39,834 nucleotides of DNA from Crocosphaera sp. GTDB taxonomy: Bacteria; Cyanobacteriota; Cyanobacteriia; Cyanobacteriales; Microcystaceae. Each line of letters starts with the position of its first letter. Position 1 is the stretch's first letter. Both the position numbers and the translations under genes were made by a program. The DNA lies in the NCBI RefSeq assembly GCF_030064895.1, contig NZ_JASJEB010000088.1, positions 1 to 39,834 on the forward strand, given 5' to 3'. This document shows, in pieces, positions 9,435 to 17,380 of this stretch. Under the pieces are notes generated by a model, which saw only the letters and a list, made by a program, of their open reading frames with translations, ran no database searches and was not told the DNA's origin.

Positions 9435-10145
9435 CTAAGGACAATAACTTTCCATAACTCGTCCAAAACTATAAATTTTTTCATAATAGTAGCTACTAAC
9501 TTTATCTCCTTGATCAGATAAAGGATCGATGGCAATTTTATTCCGTCCTACATCTTGACCTGAACTATGAATATAATAATTGTCCCCTAAATAAAGGGCA
9601 ACGTGATCAACTTTCTCGTTAGCAAAAAAGATTAAATCCCCTGGCAATAATTCCTCATAAGAAATGTTTTTAACAAAGAATTCTTGTTGATAAGAATCCC
9701 TCGGTAGCCAGATTCCTGATGCAGAAAACGCAGCTTGCATGAGTCCAGAACAATCATAATTAGGGGCAACTGTACCTCCCCATAAATAATAATTAGGTTC
9801 TGCCATTGCTGCTTTAGTAAAATCAATAATATCAGGGATATTTTTTTCAATTTCTTGACGAGATATCTGTTTATATTGATAACTTTTAGGACAAGGTTCT
9901 AAGGTTGGCAAATCATTCAAAGACAACCAAGCTAAGTAACCATCTTCACATAATCGAACCTGTATAAATTGATTAGTTATAGTTGTTTCTAGTAGCTTAA
10001 GATGTCTTTGGGTAGCTGCTTGAGTAGCCAACTCTTGCCCCGTCGGTGAATTGTATAAATTAAGGGAAATAGGGCAATAATATTCGCCAGAAGTGGATGA
10101 AGGTAATAATTCTAGAGACGTTGCAGGGGAAGACAATACTAACAT
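9435..10145 (-). CDS. NlpC/P60 (C40) cell-wall peptidase with N-terminal SH3-like domain
   Basis: 236 residues. Residues about 1-85 form a bacterial SH3-like domain (YNSPTGQELATQAATQRHLK, LAWLSLNDLP). Residues about 95-236 form the NlpC/P60 domain with the catalytic Cys132 in DCSGLMQ, His181 in DHVALYLG and a third polar residue, His193, in YIHSSG. This matches the cyanobacterial Nostoc/Anabaena enzymes that cut gamma-D-Glu to diamino acid bonds in peptidoglycan peptides. No signal peptide is seen, so it probably acts inside the cell on recycled peptides. It has no close operon partner. A copy of its 3' end lies downstream. Confidence 0.92.
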   Translation of the reverse strand: MLVLSSPATSLELLPSSTSGEYYCPISLNLYNSPTGQELATQAATQRHLKLLETTITNQFIQVRLCEDGYLAWLSLNDLPTLEPCPKSYQYKQISRQEIEKNIPDIIDFTKAAMAEPNYYLWGGTVAPNYDCSGLMQAAFSASGIWLPRDSYQQEFFVKNISYEELLPGDLIFFANEKVDHVALYLGDNYYIHSSGQDVGRNKIAIDPLSDQGDKVSSYYYEKIYSFGRVMESYCP

Positions 10146-10562
10146 ATCCTCGTCAGAACCGATAAGATAAAATAATGTGCATAGGGTTTCGCCTTGATGG
10201 TACTAAATATTTTGACTTTGAACATATCTAATTTTGATTAAGTTTCAAAACTCAAGGACAAGTAAAGCCCCGAAAACTCGTGCTAGAGCGTTAGTTCTTT
10301 ATGCGTATTTTTCGCCAAAAATCAATGTGTAAGACCTTGAATCAACTATTAGCACCATCAGAGACAACGACAGAGAAGGATTGTCAGATGTTCCAGAAAT
10401 ATCAAGAAATACAGACAAACTTACCCAGAAACTTATTGATTTTTTTGTAAAATTCGCTACAATCTTCTTAGAGTCTCAAAAATAATCGTTTTAGTTCCTT
10501 CAACTAGGGTTGTCATCTAAACCCATTATTCTCTCATTAAACATTTTTAGGAATTACTAACA
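10146..10562. other. 417-base gap with a broken open frame
   Basis: No intact gene. On the plus strand the frame from about 10246 to 10485 is open except for one TAA at 10330. It would read SKAPKTRARALVLYAYFSPK, then a stop, then a charged segment ending KFATIFLESQK and a second stop. This may be a decayed coding fragment, possibly of an insertion sequence, but I do not recognise it. The end of the gap holds AGGA about 11 bases before the start of the acetyltransferase. Confidence 0.3.
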
Positions 10563-11051
10563 ATGGATTGTAGTAATATTCAGTTTTCTCTACAAAAATC
10601 AAAAATCGATTACCAACAGTTACAAATGTTGTTCAATCAAGCAGCATTTTGGGCTAGAGAAAGAACCATAAAAGACTTGAAAACTGCGGTTTCCAATAGT
10701 AATCCCGTGGTAACAGTTTGGGATGGTAAGACCATGATTGGTTTTTGTCGTGGAACTTCTGACGGGGTTTATCGGGCTACTATTTGGGATGTTGTTATTC
10801 ATAAAGAATACCAAGGATTGGGATTAGGTCGTAAGTTAGTTGAAACTGCATTAAGTCATCCTTTGATGAGTCAAGTAGAAAGGGTTTATTTAATGACAAC
10901 TTATCAACAAAAATTCTACAAAAAAATCGGCTTTCAAGAAAATCAATCCACCACAATGGTTCTCCAAAATGCCTATGATATTAATCCTATTTCTTTAGGA
11001 GATAGTTCTATGATAAACGAACCAAAGGCATTAGAAACTGTAACCTTGTAA
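10563..11051 (+). CDS. GNAT-family N-acetyltransferase
   Basis: 162 residues. The acetyl-CoA binding motif A is clear: DVVIHKEYQGLGLGRKLVET, with QGLGLG at 84-89. It is followed by the usual FYKKIGF (118-124) near the C-terminal strand. GNAT enzymes move an acetyl group from acetyl-CoA to an amine; the substrate here is unknown. About 35 residues after the fold form a variable tail. Its last 44 bases overlap the convergent kinase-like gene on the other strand. The start ATG at 10563 has a modest AGGA about 11 bases upstream. Confidence 0.88.
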   Translation: MDCSNIQFSLQKSKIDYQQLQMLFNQAAFWARERTIKDLKTAVSNSNPVVTVWDGKTMIGFCRGTSDGVYRATIWDVVIHKEYQGLGLGRKLVETALSHPLMSQVERVYLMTTYQQKFYKKIGFQENQSTTMVLQNAYDINPISLGDSSMINEPKALETVTL

Positions 11052-11802
11052 GGGTTTCTGGTTCACCTTGGGGGGAGATATCTAAAAGGTTTAAATCTCC
11101 TCCCATTTTTCCCAATAGGGTTTGGCATAATATCAAGTTCATGCTTGGTGATAATTGTAGATTATTATTCCAATTTTTAACAGAAGCTAAAGTTGAGTCG
11201 GAAGTTTGTAAGTCTTCTTGTTGTTTTTCCCACTGCCGAAAAGAAGAAGGAATATCAATAAAAACTATTGCAGCATCTTCTCTTTCATTTAATTGACTTG
11301 TGATGATAATTTTTCTCTCTTCTATCAGATTTATACCTGTATCAACTAAAGTAGTTAATGCTTGAATTAAACGAGCTTGATCTGCTTGAATAAAAATCTT
11401 AGTTTCGATCTGTTTTAATTCGATTTTATAATTATAATTTATTGCTTGAAATTCGGTTAAGTTATAAACTTCCTCAAGGATATTATTTAAGCAAACTGTT
11501 TCAATATTAAGATCAATTTTACCGTAATCAATCTTAGAAATAGTGACAATTCTATCAATAATTGCTACTAATTTTTTCGCTGCCTCAAAACCCTGTTGTA
11601 AAAATTCTTTTTCTTCTTGAGGATCTTCGCATAAATCTTCTAGAATTAATTGATGTAACCCCATTAAACTGCTCAAAGGAGAACGTAATTCGTGAGCAGT
11701 TTTTGCTAAAAAGCCACTTTTAAACTGACTAATCTGTGCTGTCATCAAGTAAGCTAATTGAGTCGCTTCTAGTTGATTTTCTAGGGTTTTTATCCTTTCC
11801 AT
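11008..11802 (-). CDS. degenerate sensor histidine kinase-like protein
   Basis: 264 residues from the ATG at 11802. The longer frame begins at 11850 inside the preceding gene. I prefer 11802 because its A is shared with the TAA stop of that gene and AGAGGAAA lies just upstream, as in coupled translation. There is a short coiled start, then a dimerisation/phosphoacceptor helix with the H-box HELRSPLSSLMG (His37). The ATPase half keeps the length and general order of a HATPase domain but lacks the key residues. The N-box is ALTTLVDTGI instead of the usual NLxxNA, there is no DxGxG (FIDIPSS), and the last glycine box reads SMNLILCQ before the GG. No transmembrane or sensor domain is visible. It may be a phosphotransfer or scaffold protein that no longer binds ATP. 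The partner regulator is unknown. Confidence 0.75.
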   Translation of the reverse strand: MERIKTLENQLEATQLAYLMTAQISQFKSGFLAKTAHELRSPLSSLMGLHQLILEDLCEDPQEEKEFLQQGFEAAKKLVAIIDRIVTISKIDYGKIDLNIETVCLNNILEEVYNLTEFQAINYNYKIELKQIETKIFIQADQARLIQALTTLVDTGINLIEERKIIITSQLNEREDAAIVFIDIPSSFRQWEKQQEDLQTSDSTLASVKNWNNNLQLSPSMNLILCQTLLGKMGGDLNLLDISPQGEPETLTRLQFLMPLVRLS

Positions 11803-12401
11803 TAATGATTTCCTCTTAATTGAATACTGCCTTGACGCAAAATATTCCATCCTTGATTAGTCCATTTTGCCACAGTTGAAGGTAAACCACTACCGTATTT
11901 TTTCTGATTGTTTAATTGTTCTTCATCTAATACTAAAACATCAGGAAAACTAACCGCAATTTCACTTAATTTTTCTCTGGGTGTTTCCCCTGATAAATTT
12001 GCACTTGTTGTGGCTAAACAGCCCGTTTCTTTCAGTATATTTTGCGCAATAAGAGAATCAGGAATACGGACTCCGATGCTACTATTATCAAGGGGGTTCA
12101 TCCCTTTAGGAACTAATTCCGAAGCGGGTAAAACTAAGGTTAATTGACCTGGCCAATATTTCTCAACTAGCTGTTGCCAGATGCGGAATTCTTCAGGGGT
12201 TCCTTGAACATATTTCCAAATAGCTTCAGGAGATGGCCCCATCAAAATTAAAGGTTTATCGGGAGGACGTTTTTTGGTGGCAAAAATCAGAGAAGCATAG
12301 TCAGGTAAAGCAGCTAAAGCAGGAACCGTATCTGTGGGAAAACTAATTACTTTTCCCTGTTTTACTCCTGCAATTAATTCTTGTTGAGAAACCTGTGGCA
12401 T
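11802..12401 (-). CDS. tsaC: threonylcarbamoyl-AMP synthase (Sua5/YrdC/TsaC family)
   Basis: 199 residues. It makes threonylcarbamoyl-AMP from threonine, bicarbonate and ATP for the t6A37 modification of ANN-decoding tRNAs. Typical blocks are SFPTDTVPALAALP (about 20-33), FATKKRPPDKPLILM (about 40-54), WPGQLTLVLPAS, SIGVRIPDS and CLATTSANLSGE. The K-R-P motif that grips the phosphate is present. It lacks the Sua5 C-terminal domain, so it is the short TsaC form. The first motif reads PTDTVPAL where many bacteria have PTDTVYGL. It overlaps the following kinase-like gene by one base and likely shares a transcript with it. Confidence 0.9.
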   Translation of the reverse strand: MPQVSQQELIAGVKQGKVISFPTDTVPALAALPDYASLIFATKKRPPDKPLILMGPSPEAIWKYVQGTPEEFRIWQQLVEKYWPGQLTLVLPASELVPKGMNPLDNSSIGVRIPDSLIAQNILKETGCLATTSANLSGETPREKLSEIAVSFPDVLVLDEEQLNNQKKYGSGLPSTVAKWTNQGWNILRQGSIQLRGNH

Positions 12402-12520
12402 TTGCTATGTTTAGTTTGATTGAGAATCTAAGTTTAATCTCAAGCTTAACCTTTATTTAAATCTTGCGTCTACTACTCCCTTGATACAACTTTTTAATTA
12501 AAGGAATGTGGGAAGTATGG

Positions 12521-12561
12521 GACGTTAAGCAATTTTAATGTTTAATCTATGCCTAAACGTC
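12521..12561. promoter_or_regulatory. imperfect inverted repeat upstream of the DUF1824 gene
   Basis: GACGTTAAGCA at 12521-12531 pairs with TGCCTAAACGTC at 12550-12561 with one bulge. The loop is about 18 AT-rich bases. It lies in the 225-base gap between two divergent genes, about 65 bases before the start at 12627. It could be a hairpin in the leader or a protein site. Confidence 0.3.
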
Positions 12562-12626
12562 GTAGGATAGATCAGGAACCGCCAATTACTAACTTGTTCC
12601 TTAACTAAGTCATAACAAAGATTATA

Positions 12627-13046
12627 ATGACCCAAACTGATTCTAATTTAAGCGTTGATGAAGCTCTCAAAATTCTTAAAGATTATAGCTGTCTTCAGAT
12701 TAAAATTGTCGATTTTGCAGCTGATAAACATAAATTACGCCAAGCCATAAAAATCGTTTCAAATTTATGTGAAACCGAAAATATTGGTATTTGTGCCGAT
12801 AATTTTCACGAAGGATTTTCAACCCTAGAAAGTTACCTGAAAGCTTTAGGATTATGTGAAAAGTTGGACAAATTGCCCACTGCACCCCAAGGAATCCCTA
12901 TTTATATCAAATTTAATACAGAAACCATGTCCTATTATGTGGATTCTTACACAGGAAGTTATCGGGGAGTCCTCATTTCTTGCCAATCTGATAACCATAA
13001 TTTAGTGGGAACCTATGGGCATTTTCCTCTCAATTTATTTGCATAA
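12627..13046 (+). CDS. DUF1824-family conserved cyanobacterial protein
   Basis: 139 residues, soluble, with no membrane segment or signal. The C-terminal part, with YVDSYTGSYRGVLISCQS and GTYGHFPLNLFA, is what I recognise as the DUF1824 family found in cyanobacteria. The function is not known. The N-terminal half is helical (VDEALKILKDY, LRQAIKIVSNL). It stands about 95 bases before the methionine aminopeptidase gene on the same strand and may be cotranscribed with it. The ATG at 12627 is the only start that keeps the N-terminal helix. Confidence 0.75.
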   Translation: MTQTDSNLSVDEALKILKDYSCLQIKIVDFAADKHKLRQAIKIVSNLCETENIGICADNFHEGFSTLESYLKALGLCEKLDKLPTAPQGIPIYIKFNTETMSYYVDSYTGSYRGVLISCQSDNHNLVGTYGHFPLNLFA

Positions 13047-13141
13047 TTCTTGTCTATTATCCTCACCTTACCAAGTTTCATGACCTGGAAATTTGGTATG
13101 ATAGGAGAGAAACAATTATTAGTTAATTTCAGATCCAAGAT

Positions 13142-13903
13142 ATGGGAGAAGCCATTACCTTATTATCGAAACGAGAAATTGAAAAAATGCGTCAGGCCGG
13201 ACGTTTAGCGGCACAACTCTTGGACCATTTAGCCCCGATGGTGAAACCAGGGATTACTACTTTAGAACTCAATGATGAAGCGGAAAAATGGACTCAAGCA
13301 CACAACGCGGTTAGTGCGCCTTTAGGCTATCATGGTTTTCCTAAATCCATATGCACCAGCGTTAATCATGTGGTTTGTCATGGTATTCCTAATGCAAAAC
13401 AAGTCCTCAAAGAAGGGGATATTATTAACATTGATGTTACTCCCATTTTAGATGGTTATCACGGCGATACTTCCAAAACTTTTTTTGTGGGTACTCCCTC
13501 TCCTTTGGCTAAAAGATTAGTAGAAGTGACTGAAAAATGTTTAATGGAAGCCATTCAAACGGTTAAACCTGGTTCAAGAATTGGCGATATCGGGGCTGCT
13601 ATTCAAGAATGCGCCGAACCCCAAGGTTTTTCTGTGGTGAGAGATTTTGTTGGCCATGGTGTTAGTAAAGTTTTTCATACCGCCCCCCAAGTTCCCCATT
13701 ATGGTAAACGAGGAAAGGGTAAAAAATTACGCAGTGGGATGGTATTTACTATCGAACCTATGATTAATGAAGGTACTTGGGAAGCAGTTATTTTAAAAGA
13801 TGGTTGGACTGCTATTACTAAAGATCGTAAATTATCCGCACAGTTTGAACATACTATTGCTGTAACAGAAACAGGAGTAGAAATCTTAACTCTTTTAGAT
13901 TAA
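13142..13903 (+). CDS. map: type I methionine aminopeptidase
   Basis: 253 residues, with the normal length of the short class lacking the N-terminal zinc-finger extension. It removes the first Met from new proteins. All five metal ligands are present at nearly the same positions as in E. coli: Asp98 (INIDVTP), Asp109 (GDTSKT), His172 (GHGVSK), Glu205 (TIEPM) and Glu236 (FEHTIA). The substrate His80 (VVCHGIPN) is also kept. Cyanobacteria often have two or three map genes, so this may be one of several. The start is the ATG at 13142. Confidence 0.96.
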   Translation: MGEAITLLSKREIEKMRQAGRLAAQLLDHLAPMVKPGITTLELNDEAEKWTQAHNAVSAPLGYHGFPKSICTSVNHVVCHGIPNAKQVLKEGDIINIDVTPILDGYHGDTSKTFFVGTPSPLAKRLVEVTEKCLMEAIQTVKPGSRIGDIGAAIQECAEPQGFSVVRDFVGHGVSKVFHTAPQVPHYGKRGKGKKLRSGMVFTIEPMINEGTWEAVILKDGWTAITKDRKLSAQFEHTIAVTETGVEILTLLD

Positions 13904-13950
13904 ATATGGCAGAAAAAAATTAGTTTAGGATATTTTTTGTTATCTTTAGT

Positions 13951-14013
13951 TGTCATTCCGAGGAACCCCGAATCTCTGGATAATTGTCATTCCTAAGAAT
14001 GAGAAATCTCTGA
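13951..14013. repeat. two tandem copies of a short dispersed repeat
   Basis: TGTCATTCCGAGGAA...GAATCTCTG at about 13951-13979 and TGTCATTCCTAAGAA...GAAATCTCTG at about 13985-14013 are two related copies of about 29 bases. They fill the gap between convergent genes and end three bases before the stop of the Uma2 gene. The motif is of a kind seen dispersed in many bacterial genomes. Confidence 0.6.
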
Positions 14014-14015
14014 AA

Positions 14016-14618
14016 CTAACGAGGTAAAATATCGTTTAAACAAAGTTTCAAACTCGGTAGACTAGGAGATACAATAGGTTCTGTCAGACGATATTGTTTT
14101 TGTTGATATTCTTCATCAATTAATTCACCAACGGTAAACGTGGGTTGTTTTGGTTTACCGATAAAAGCGACACCTCCTAAACCTTGATAATCAACAATCC
14201 AATATTCCCTAATCCCCAATAAAGCGTATTCTTCTACTTTTCTAGCATAATCTGTTTCCCAATTGGTACTTACCACTTCTACAACTAATTTAATAGATTT
14301 TCCTAATGTAATCACCGGTTCTTTTTTCCATAAAGGTTCATGGACTAAAAGCGTTTCATCTAGTACAATAATATCGGGACGACGAGCAGTTGGCGTATTA
14401 GCAAAAGGACGAATTAAACAAGTTCTAGGAATAAACCAAGATAGTTTTTCTGCTATTAAAGCAATTCCAATCTGAGTCGCTAATTTACCACTGACGGTTT
14501 CATGAAGTCCTGTAGGTTCCATATCAATTAATTCTCCATCAACCAATTCGTAGCATGGGGAATCAGAATATTGATTAATAAAAGTTTCTAAAGTCAAAAA
14601 TTGAGAGGAAGTTACCAT
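14016..14618 (-). CDS. Uma2-family (DUF820) putative endonuclease
   Basis: About 200 residues. The PD-(D/E)XK-like core is visible: YELVDGELIDMEPTG near the start, RRPDIIVLDE in the middle, and VVEVVSTNWETDYARKVEEY with IREYWIVD, where the E/K pairs of the nuclease fold are expected. Such genes occur in many copies in cyanobacteria and their real role is not settled. I use the ATG at 14618 (MVTSSQF). A GTG four codons earlier at 14630 is also possible. It lies 21 bases behind the small gene at 14640-14885 on the same strand. Confidence 0.85.
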   Translation of the reverse strand: MVTSSQFLTLETFINQYSDSPCYELVDGELIDMEPTGLHETVSGKLATQIGIALIAEKLSWFIPRTCLIRPFANTPTARRPDIIVLDETLLVHEPLWKKEPVITLGKSIKLVVEVVSTNWETDYARKVEEYALLGIREYWIVDYQGLGGVAFIGKPKQPTFTVGELIDEEYQQKQYRLTEPIVSPSLPSLKLCLNDILPR

Positions 14619-14639
14619 GATCAATAACACTCATACATA

Positions 14640-14885
14640 TTATAAATTTTGTCTCTTCTTGTCTAAATATTCTTTAACCAACTCTGCTAATTTTTCAACT
14701 TCAGATTTTCCTTCTAATGCACATAAACCTGCAAATGCTTTTCGTTCCTCTGGTGTTAAATAATTGAATGAACTAGCATTGTTTGGAGAAATATTAGATT
14801 GTTGAGGTGGTTTAACTTCAAACAGTTTTTCCACATCTTCTTTTAAATTATTTAACTGACCTAAAAATTCATTATTAAAACTCAT
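14640..14885 (-). CDS. small hypothetical protein upstream of Uma2
   Basis: 81 residues, soluble and mostly helical. The first 25 residues (FLGQLNNLKEDVEKLFEV) look like an amphipathic coil. The C-terminal part (YLTPEERKAFAGLCALEGKS, then KLAELVKEYLDKKRQ) is a charged helical pair. I do not recognise a family. Its close spacing to the Uma2 gene on the same strand suggests one transcript. It could be a partner or inhibitor of the Uma2 protein, but that is only inferred from position. Confidence 0.55.
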   Translation of the reverse strand: MSFNNEFLGQLNNLKEDVEKLFEVKPPQQSNISPNNASSFNYLTPEERKAFAGLCALEGKSEVEKLAELVKEYLDKKRQNL

Positions 14886-15054
14886 CTAAAATTTTCCCTA
14901 TAGTTTGTCCACTGTATCTATTATATATGAATGTTTATGATTCTACAATTTAAACTTTTTTGAAACATAAAAGCAGCATTTTTACTTAAAGCAGTCTCAA
15001 ATGTTATAACAAAGAAAGTTAATGTAAAGATAACCCTTATTTATTGCTTTAATT

Positions 15055-16275
15055 ATGATTAAAGTTCTTCACTTTTCAGATATTCACCTCGGTAGCGGAT
15101 TTTCTCACGGAAAAATTAACCCTCAAACTGGCTTAAATACCCGTTTAGAAGACTTTGTTAACTGTTTAAGCTTATGTATTGATCGGGCAGTCAATGAACC
15201 CGTTGACCTCGTTTTATTTGGGGGTGATGCCTTTCCTGATGCCACTCCACCTCCTTATATTCAAGAAGCTTTTGCTGCTCAATTTCGACGCTTAGCTGAT
15301 GCCGATATTCCCACCATTTTATTAGTAGGAAACCACGATCAACATTCTCAAGGAAACGGAGGGGCAAGTTTATGTATTTATCGCACTTTAGCCGTTCCTG
15401 GTTTCATTGTTGGGGATAATTTAATTACCCATAAAATAGCTACTAAAAAGGGTGAAATACAAGTCATTACTTTACCTTGGCTAACTCGTTCCTCTTTGTT
15501 AACAAAATCCAAAACAGAAGGATTATCTTTAGACGAAATCAATCAGTTATTAATTAAAGCCTTAGAACCGGTTTTAGAAGAAGAAATTAGAAAATTAGAT
15601 CCCCATATTCCCACCATTTTATTAGGTCATTTAATGGTTAGTCGTGCTAGATTTGGGGCAGAACAATTTTTAGCTGTGGGAAGAGGTTTTACCATTCCTA
15701 TTTCTTTATTAATTCGTCCTGAGTTTGATTATGTTGCCTTAGGCCACGTCCATAAACATCAAAACCTCAATCCCAATAATGATCCCCCTGTAATTTATCC
15801 AGGTAGCATCGAAAGGGTTGATTTTAGCGAAGAAAAAGAAGAGAAAGGTTATGTTTTATTAAACCTAAAAAAAGGAGAAATTGATTGGAATTTTTGCCCT
15901 TTACCGGCGCGCCCTTTTCTGACGATCAAGACTGATATTTCTCAAGCAGAAGATCCCCAAAGTGCATTGATTAAAGCCATAGAAAAAAAGACCATTGAAG
16001 AGACAGTCGTTAGGGTTAATTATCAGATTCGTTCTGAACAATTAGAGCTAATTAATAATACTGTAATTCATGAAGCTTTAAAAGCTGCTCACAACTATAC
16101 GATTCGTCCCGAAATTATCAGTAAATTATCCCGTCCTCGTCTTCCAGAATTAGGAATTGGAAAGAGTTTGGACCCTATTGAAGCATTGAAAACCTATCTT
16201 GATAATCGAGAAGACATCAAAGATATTGCCCAGGATATGTTAGAAGCGGCCGAATTACTATTAAATGAAGGTTAA
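15055..16275 (+). CDS. sbcD: SbcD/Mre11-like DNA repair exonuclease subunit
   Basis: 406 residues, a calcineurin-like metallophosphoesterase of the Mre11/SbcD class. Metal-binding motifs in order: FSDIHLG (D9, H11), FGGDAF (D58), VGNHDQHS (N93, H94), ILLGHLM and LGHVHKHQ. It would cut DNA ends, hairpins or blocked ends together with an SbcC/Rad50 ATPase, which is not in this window. The C-terminal 130 residues form the capping region. The gene stands alone; its end is 15 bases from the convergent regulator gene. Confidence 0.88.
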   Translation: MIKVLHFSDIHLGSGFSHGKINPQTGLNTRLEDFVNCLSLCIDRAVNEPVDLVLFGGDAFPDATPPPYIQEAFAAQFRRLADADIPTILLVGNHDQHSQGNGGASLCIYRTLAVPGFIVGDNLITHKIATKKGEIQVITLPWLTRSSLLTKSKTEGLSLDEINQLLIKALEPVLEEEIRKLDPHIPTILLGHLMVSRARFGAEQFLAVGRGFTIPISLLIRPEFDYVALGHVHKHQNLNPNNDPPVIYPGSIERVDFSEEKEEKGYVLLNLKKGEIDWNFCPLPARPFLTIKTDISQAEDPQSALIKAIEKKTIEETVVRVNYQIRSEQLELINNTVIHEALKAAHNYTIRPEIISKLSRPRLPELGIGKSLDPIEALKTYLDNREDIKDIAQDMLEAAELLLNEG

Positions 16276-16290
16276 GCAACTGTTCCCTGA

Positions 16291-17070
16291 TTAGGAAGAT
16301 AATTTATTAAACTTTAGGGGTTCAACCTCAGCTACTTTGGCTTCCTGAGTTGTGGATGAGGTTACAGGGGAAGCAGAAGAACTTTGCATCACTTCTGGGT
16401 TGAAGCGATAACCGACATTACGAACAGTTTGAATTAAACTGGGTTGACGGGGATCGGTTTCAATTTTCTTGCGTAGAGACAAGACATGAGTATCGATTGT
16501 ACGAGGGTTATCGATGGCCTCTGGCCAAGCTCTTTGCAGCAATTCTGAGCGGCTGAGGGGGTTTCCTTCAGCCTGTGTTAGGACATATAGTAAGCTAAAT
16601 TCTTGGGGAGTTAAATCCACAAAATCTCCCCGGAACTGCACCCGACGTTGTACCAGATCAATTTTGAGGTCACCATAATCGAGAAATAAAGGAGCAGAAG
16701 CCACACGCACACGTCTGATTAACGCTTCCACCCGAGCCATAAATTCCTGCATTCCAAAGGGTTTAGTCAGGTAGTCATCGGCACCAGCGTTTAACCCTTT
16801 GACAATATCTTGTTCCGTGTTCTTTGCCGATAAAATAAGAATCATGGATTGTCTTTGTTGATGAAGCCATCGGCACAATTCCAGGGGATCTCCGTCGGAT
16901 AGATCAGCGTCAAGAATCACTAAGGTGGGTTGACGGCGGTTAAAGACACTGCGGGCTTGTTGCAGAGTAGCACATTGTTGGGCGGTATAACCTGCTTGTT
17001 GCAAATGCCAGCCTAACAATGAGCGTAGATGAGGGTTCCCCTCAACAATAGCGGTATAAATGAGACTCAC
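16291..17070 (-). CDS. OmpR-family response regulator under an NtcA-type promoter (NrrA/Rre37-like candidate)
   Basis: 259 residues. Residues 1-120 are a receiver domain with phospho-acceptor Asp54 (VILDADL), Ser81 (LILSAK) and Lys103 (YLTKPFG). Residues about 130-225 are a winged-helix DNA-binding domain of the OmpR/PhoB kind (FVDLTPQEFSLLYVLTQAEG, TIDTHVLSLRKKIE, TVRNVGYRF). A Ser/Thr-rich tail of about 30 residues follows. The metal-binding acidic pair of receivers is reduced to E-G-N (residues 10-12), so phosphorylation may be weak or different. The start is a GTG with AAGGA 11 bases upstream. The promoter has the exact layout of NtcA activation, which fits a nitrogen-controlled regulator such as NrrA of Anabaena or Rre37 of Synechocystis. 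The identity is inferred, not proven. Confidence 0.85.
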   Translation of the reverse strand: MSLIYTAIVEGNPHLRSLLGWHLQQAGYTAQQCATLQQARSVFNRRQPTLVILDADLSDGDPLELCRWLHQQRQSMILILSAKNTEQDIVKGLNAGADDYLTKPFGMQEFMARVEALIRRVRVASAPLFLDYGDLKIDLVQRRVQFRGDFVDLTPQEFSLLYVLTQAEGNPLSRSELLQRAWPEAIDNPRTIDTHVLSLRKKIETDPRQPSLIQTVRNVGYRFNPEVMQSSSASPVTSSTTQEAKVAEVEPLKFNKLSS

Positions 17071-17103
17071 CTTAGTTTTCGTCCTTCTAGTTTAATAGTC
17101 ATT

Positions 17104-17145
17104 AGCGTAACAAACGTATTGTCAGGAATTTGTAACATCTGTTAC
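17104..17145 (-). promoter_or_regulatory. predicted NtcA-activated promoter of the response regulator gene
   Basis: GTAACATCTGTTAC at 17132-17145 is a perfect six-base dyad and fits GTA-N8-TAC, the NtcA site. On the minus strand exactly 22 bases follow (17131-17110). Then comes TACGCT at 17109-17104, which fits the -10 form TAN3T. This is the classical NtcA activator arrangement. Transcription would begin near 17097, giving a leader of about 27 bases that contains the AAGGA. Confidence 0.72.
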
Positions 17146-17380
17146 CTGGTTTTTGGGCATTTCCTAAGAAAATCTTAAATTTTTATCAAATTTACTCCAT
17201 TTGCCAGTACGGTTTTCAAATGTGTGAGACCAGTCTAAAATGTAAAGTGCCGAACTGCGAAGATTTTCTTAATCTTTTCCTCGATCCAGCATTGTAGCTT
17301 GTTTTTCTATTCATGATTGATTAAAATCAAAACATTTATTTATTATCAATGTCTCTTTAGGTCATTTCCCTCCACTGATT
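17146..17380. other. rest of the divergent promoter region
   Basis: No gene. AAGAAAATCTT at 17166-17176 and its reverse complement AAGATTTTCTT at 17260-17270 form an inverted pair 83 bases apart. They may be sites for a DNA-binding protein between the two divergent genes. I see no clear promoter for the plus-strand gene at 17381. Confidence 0.3.
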
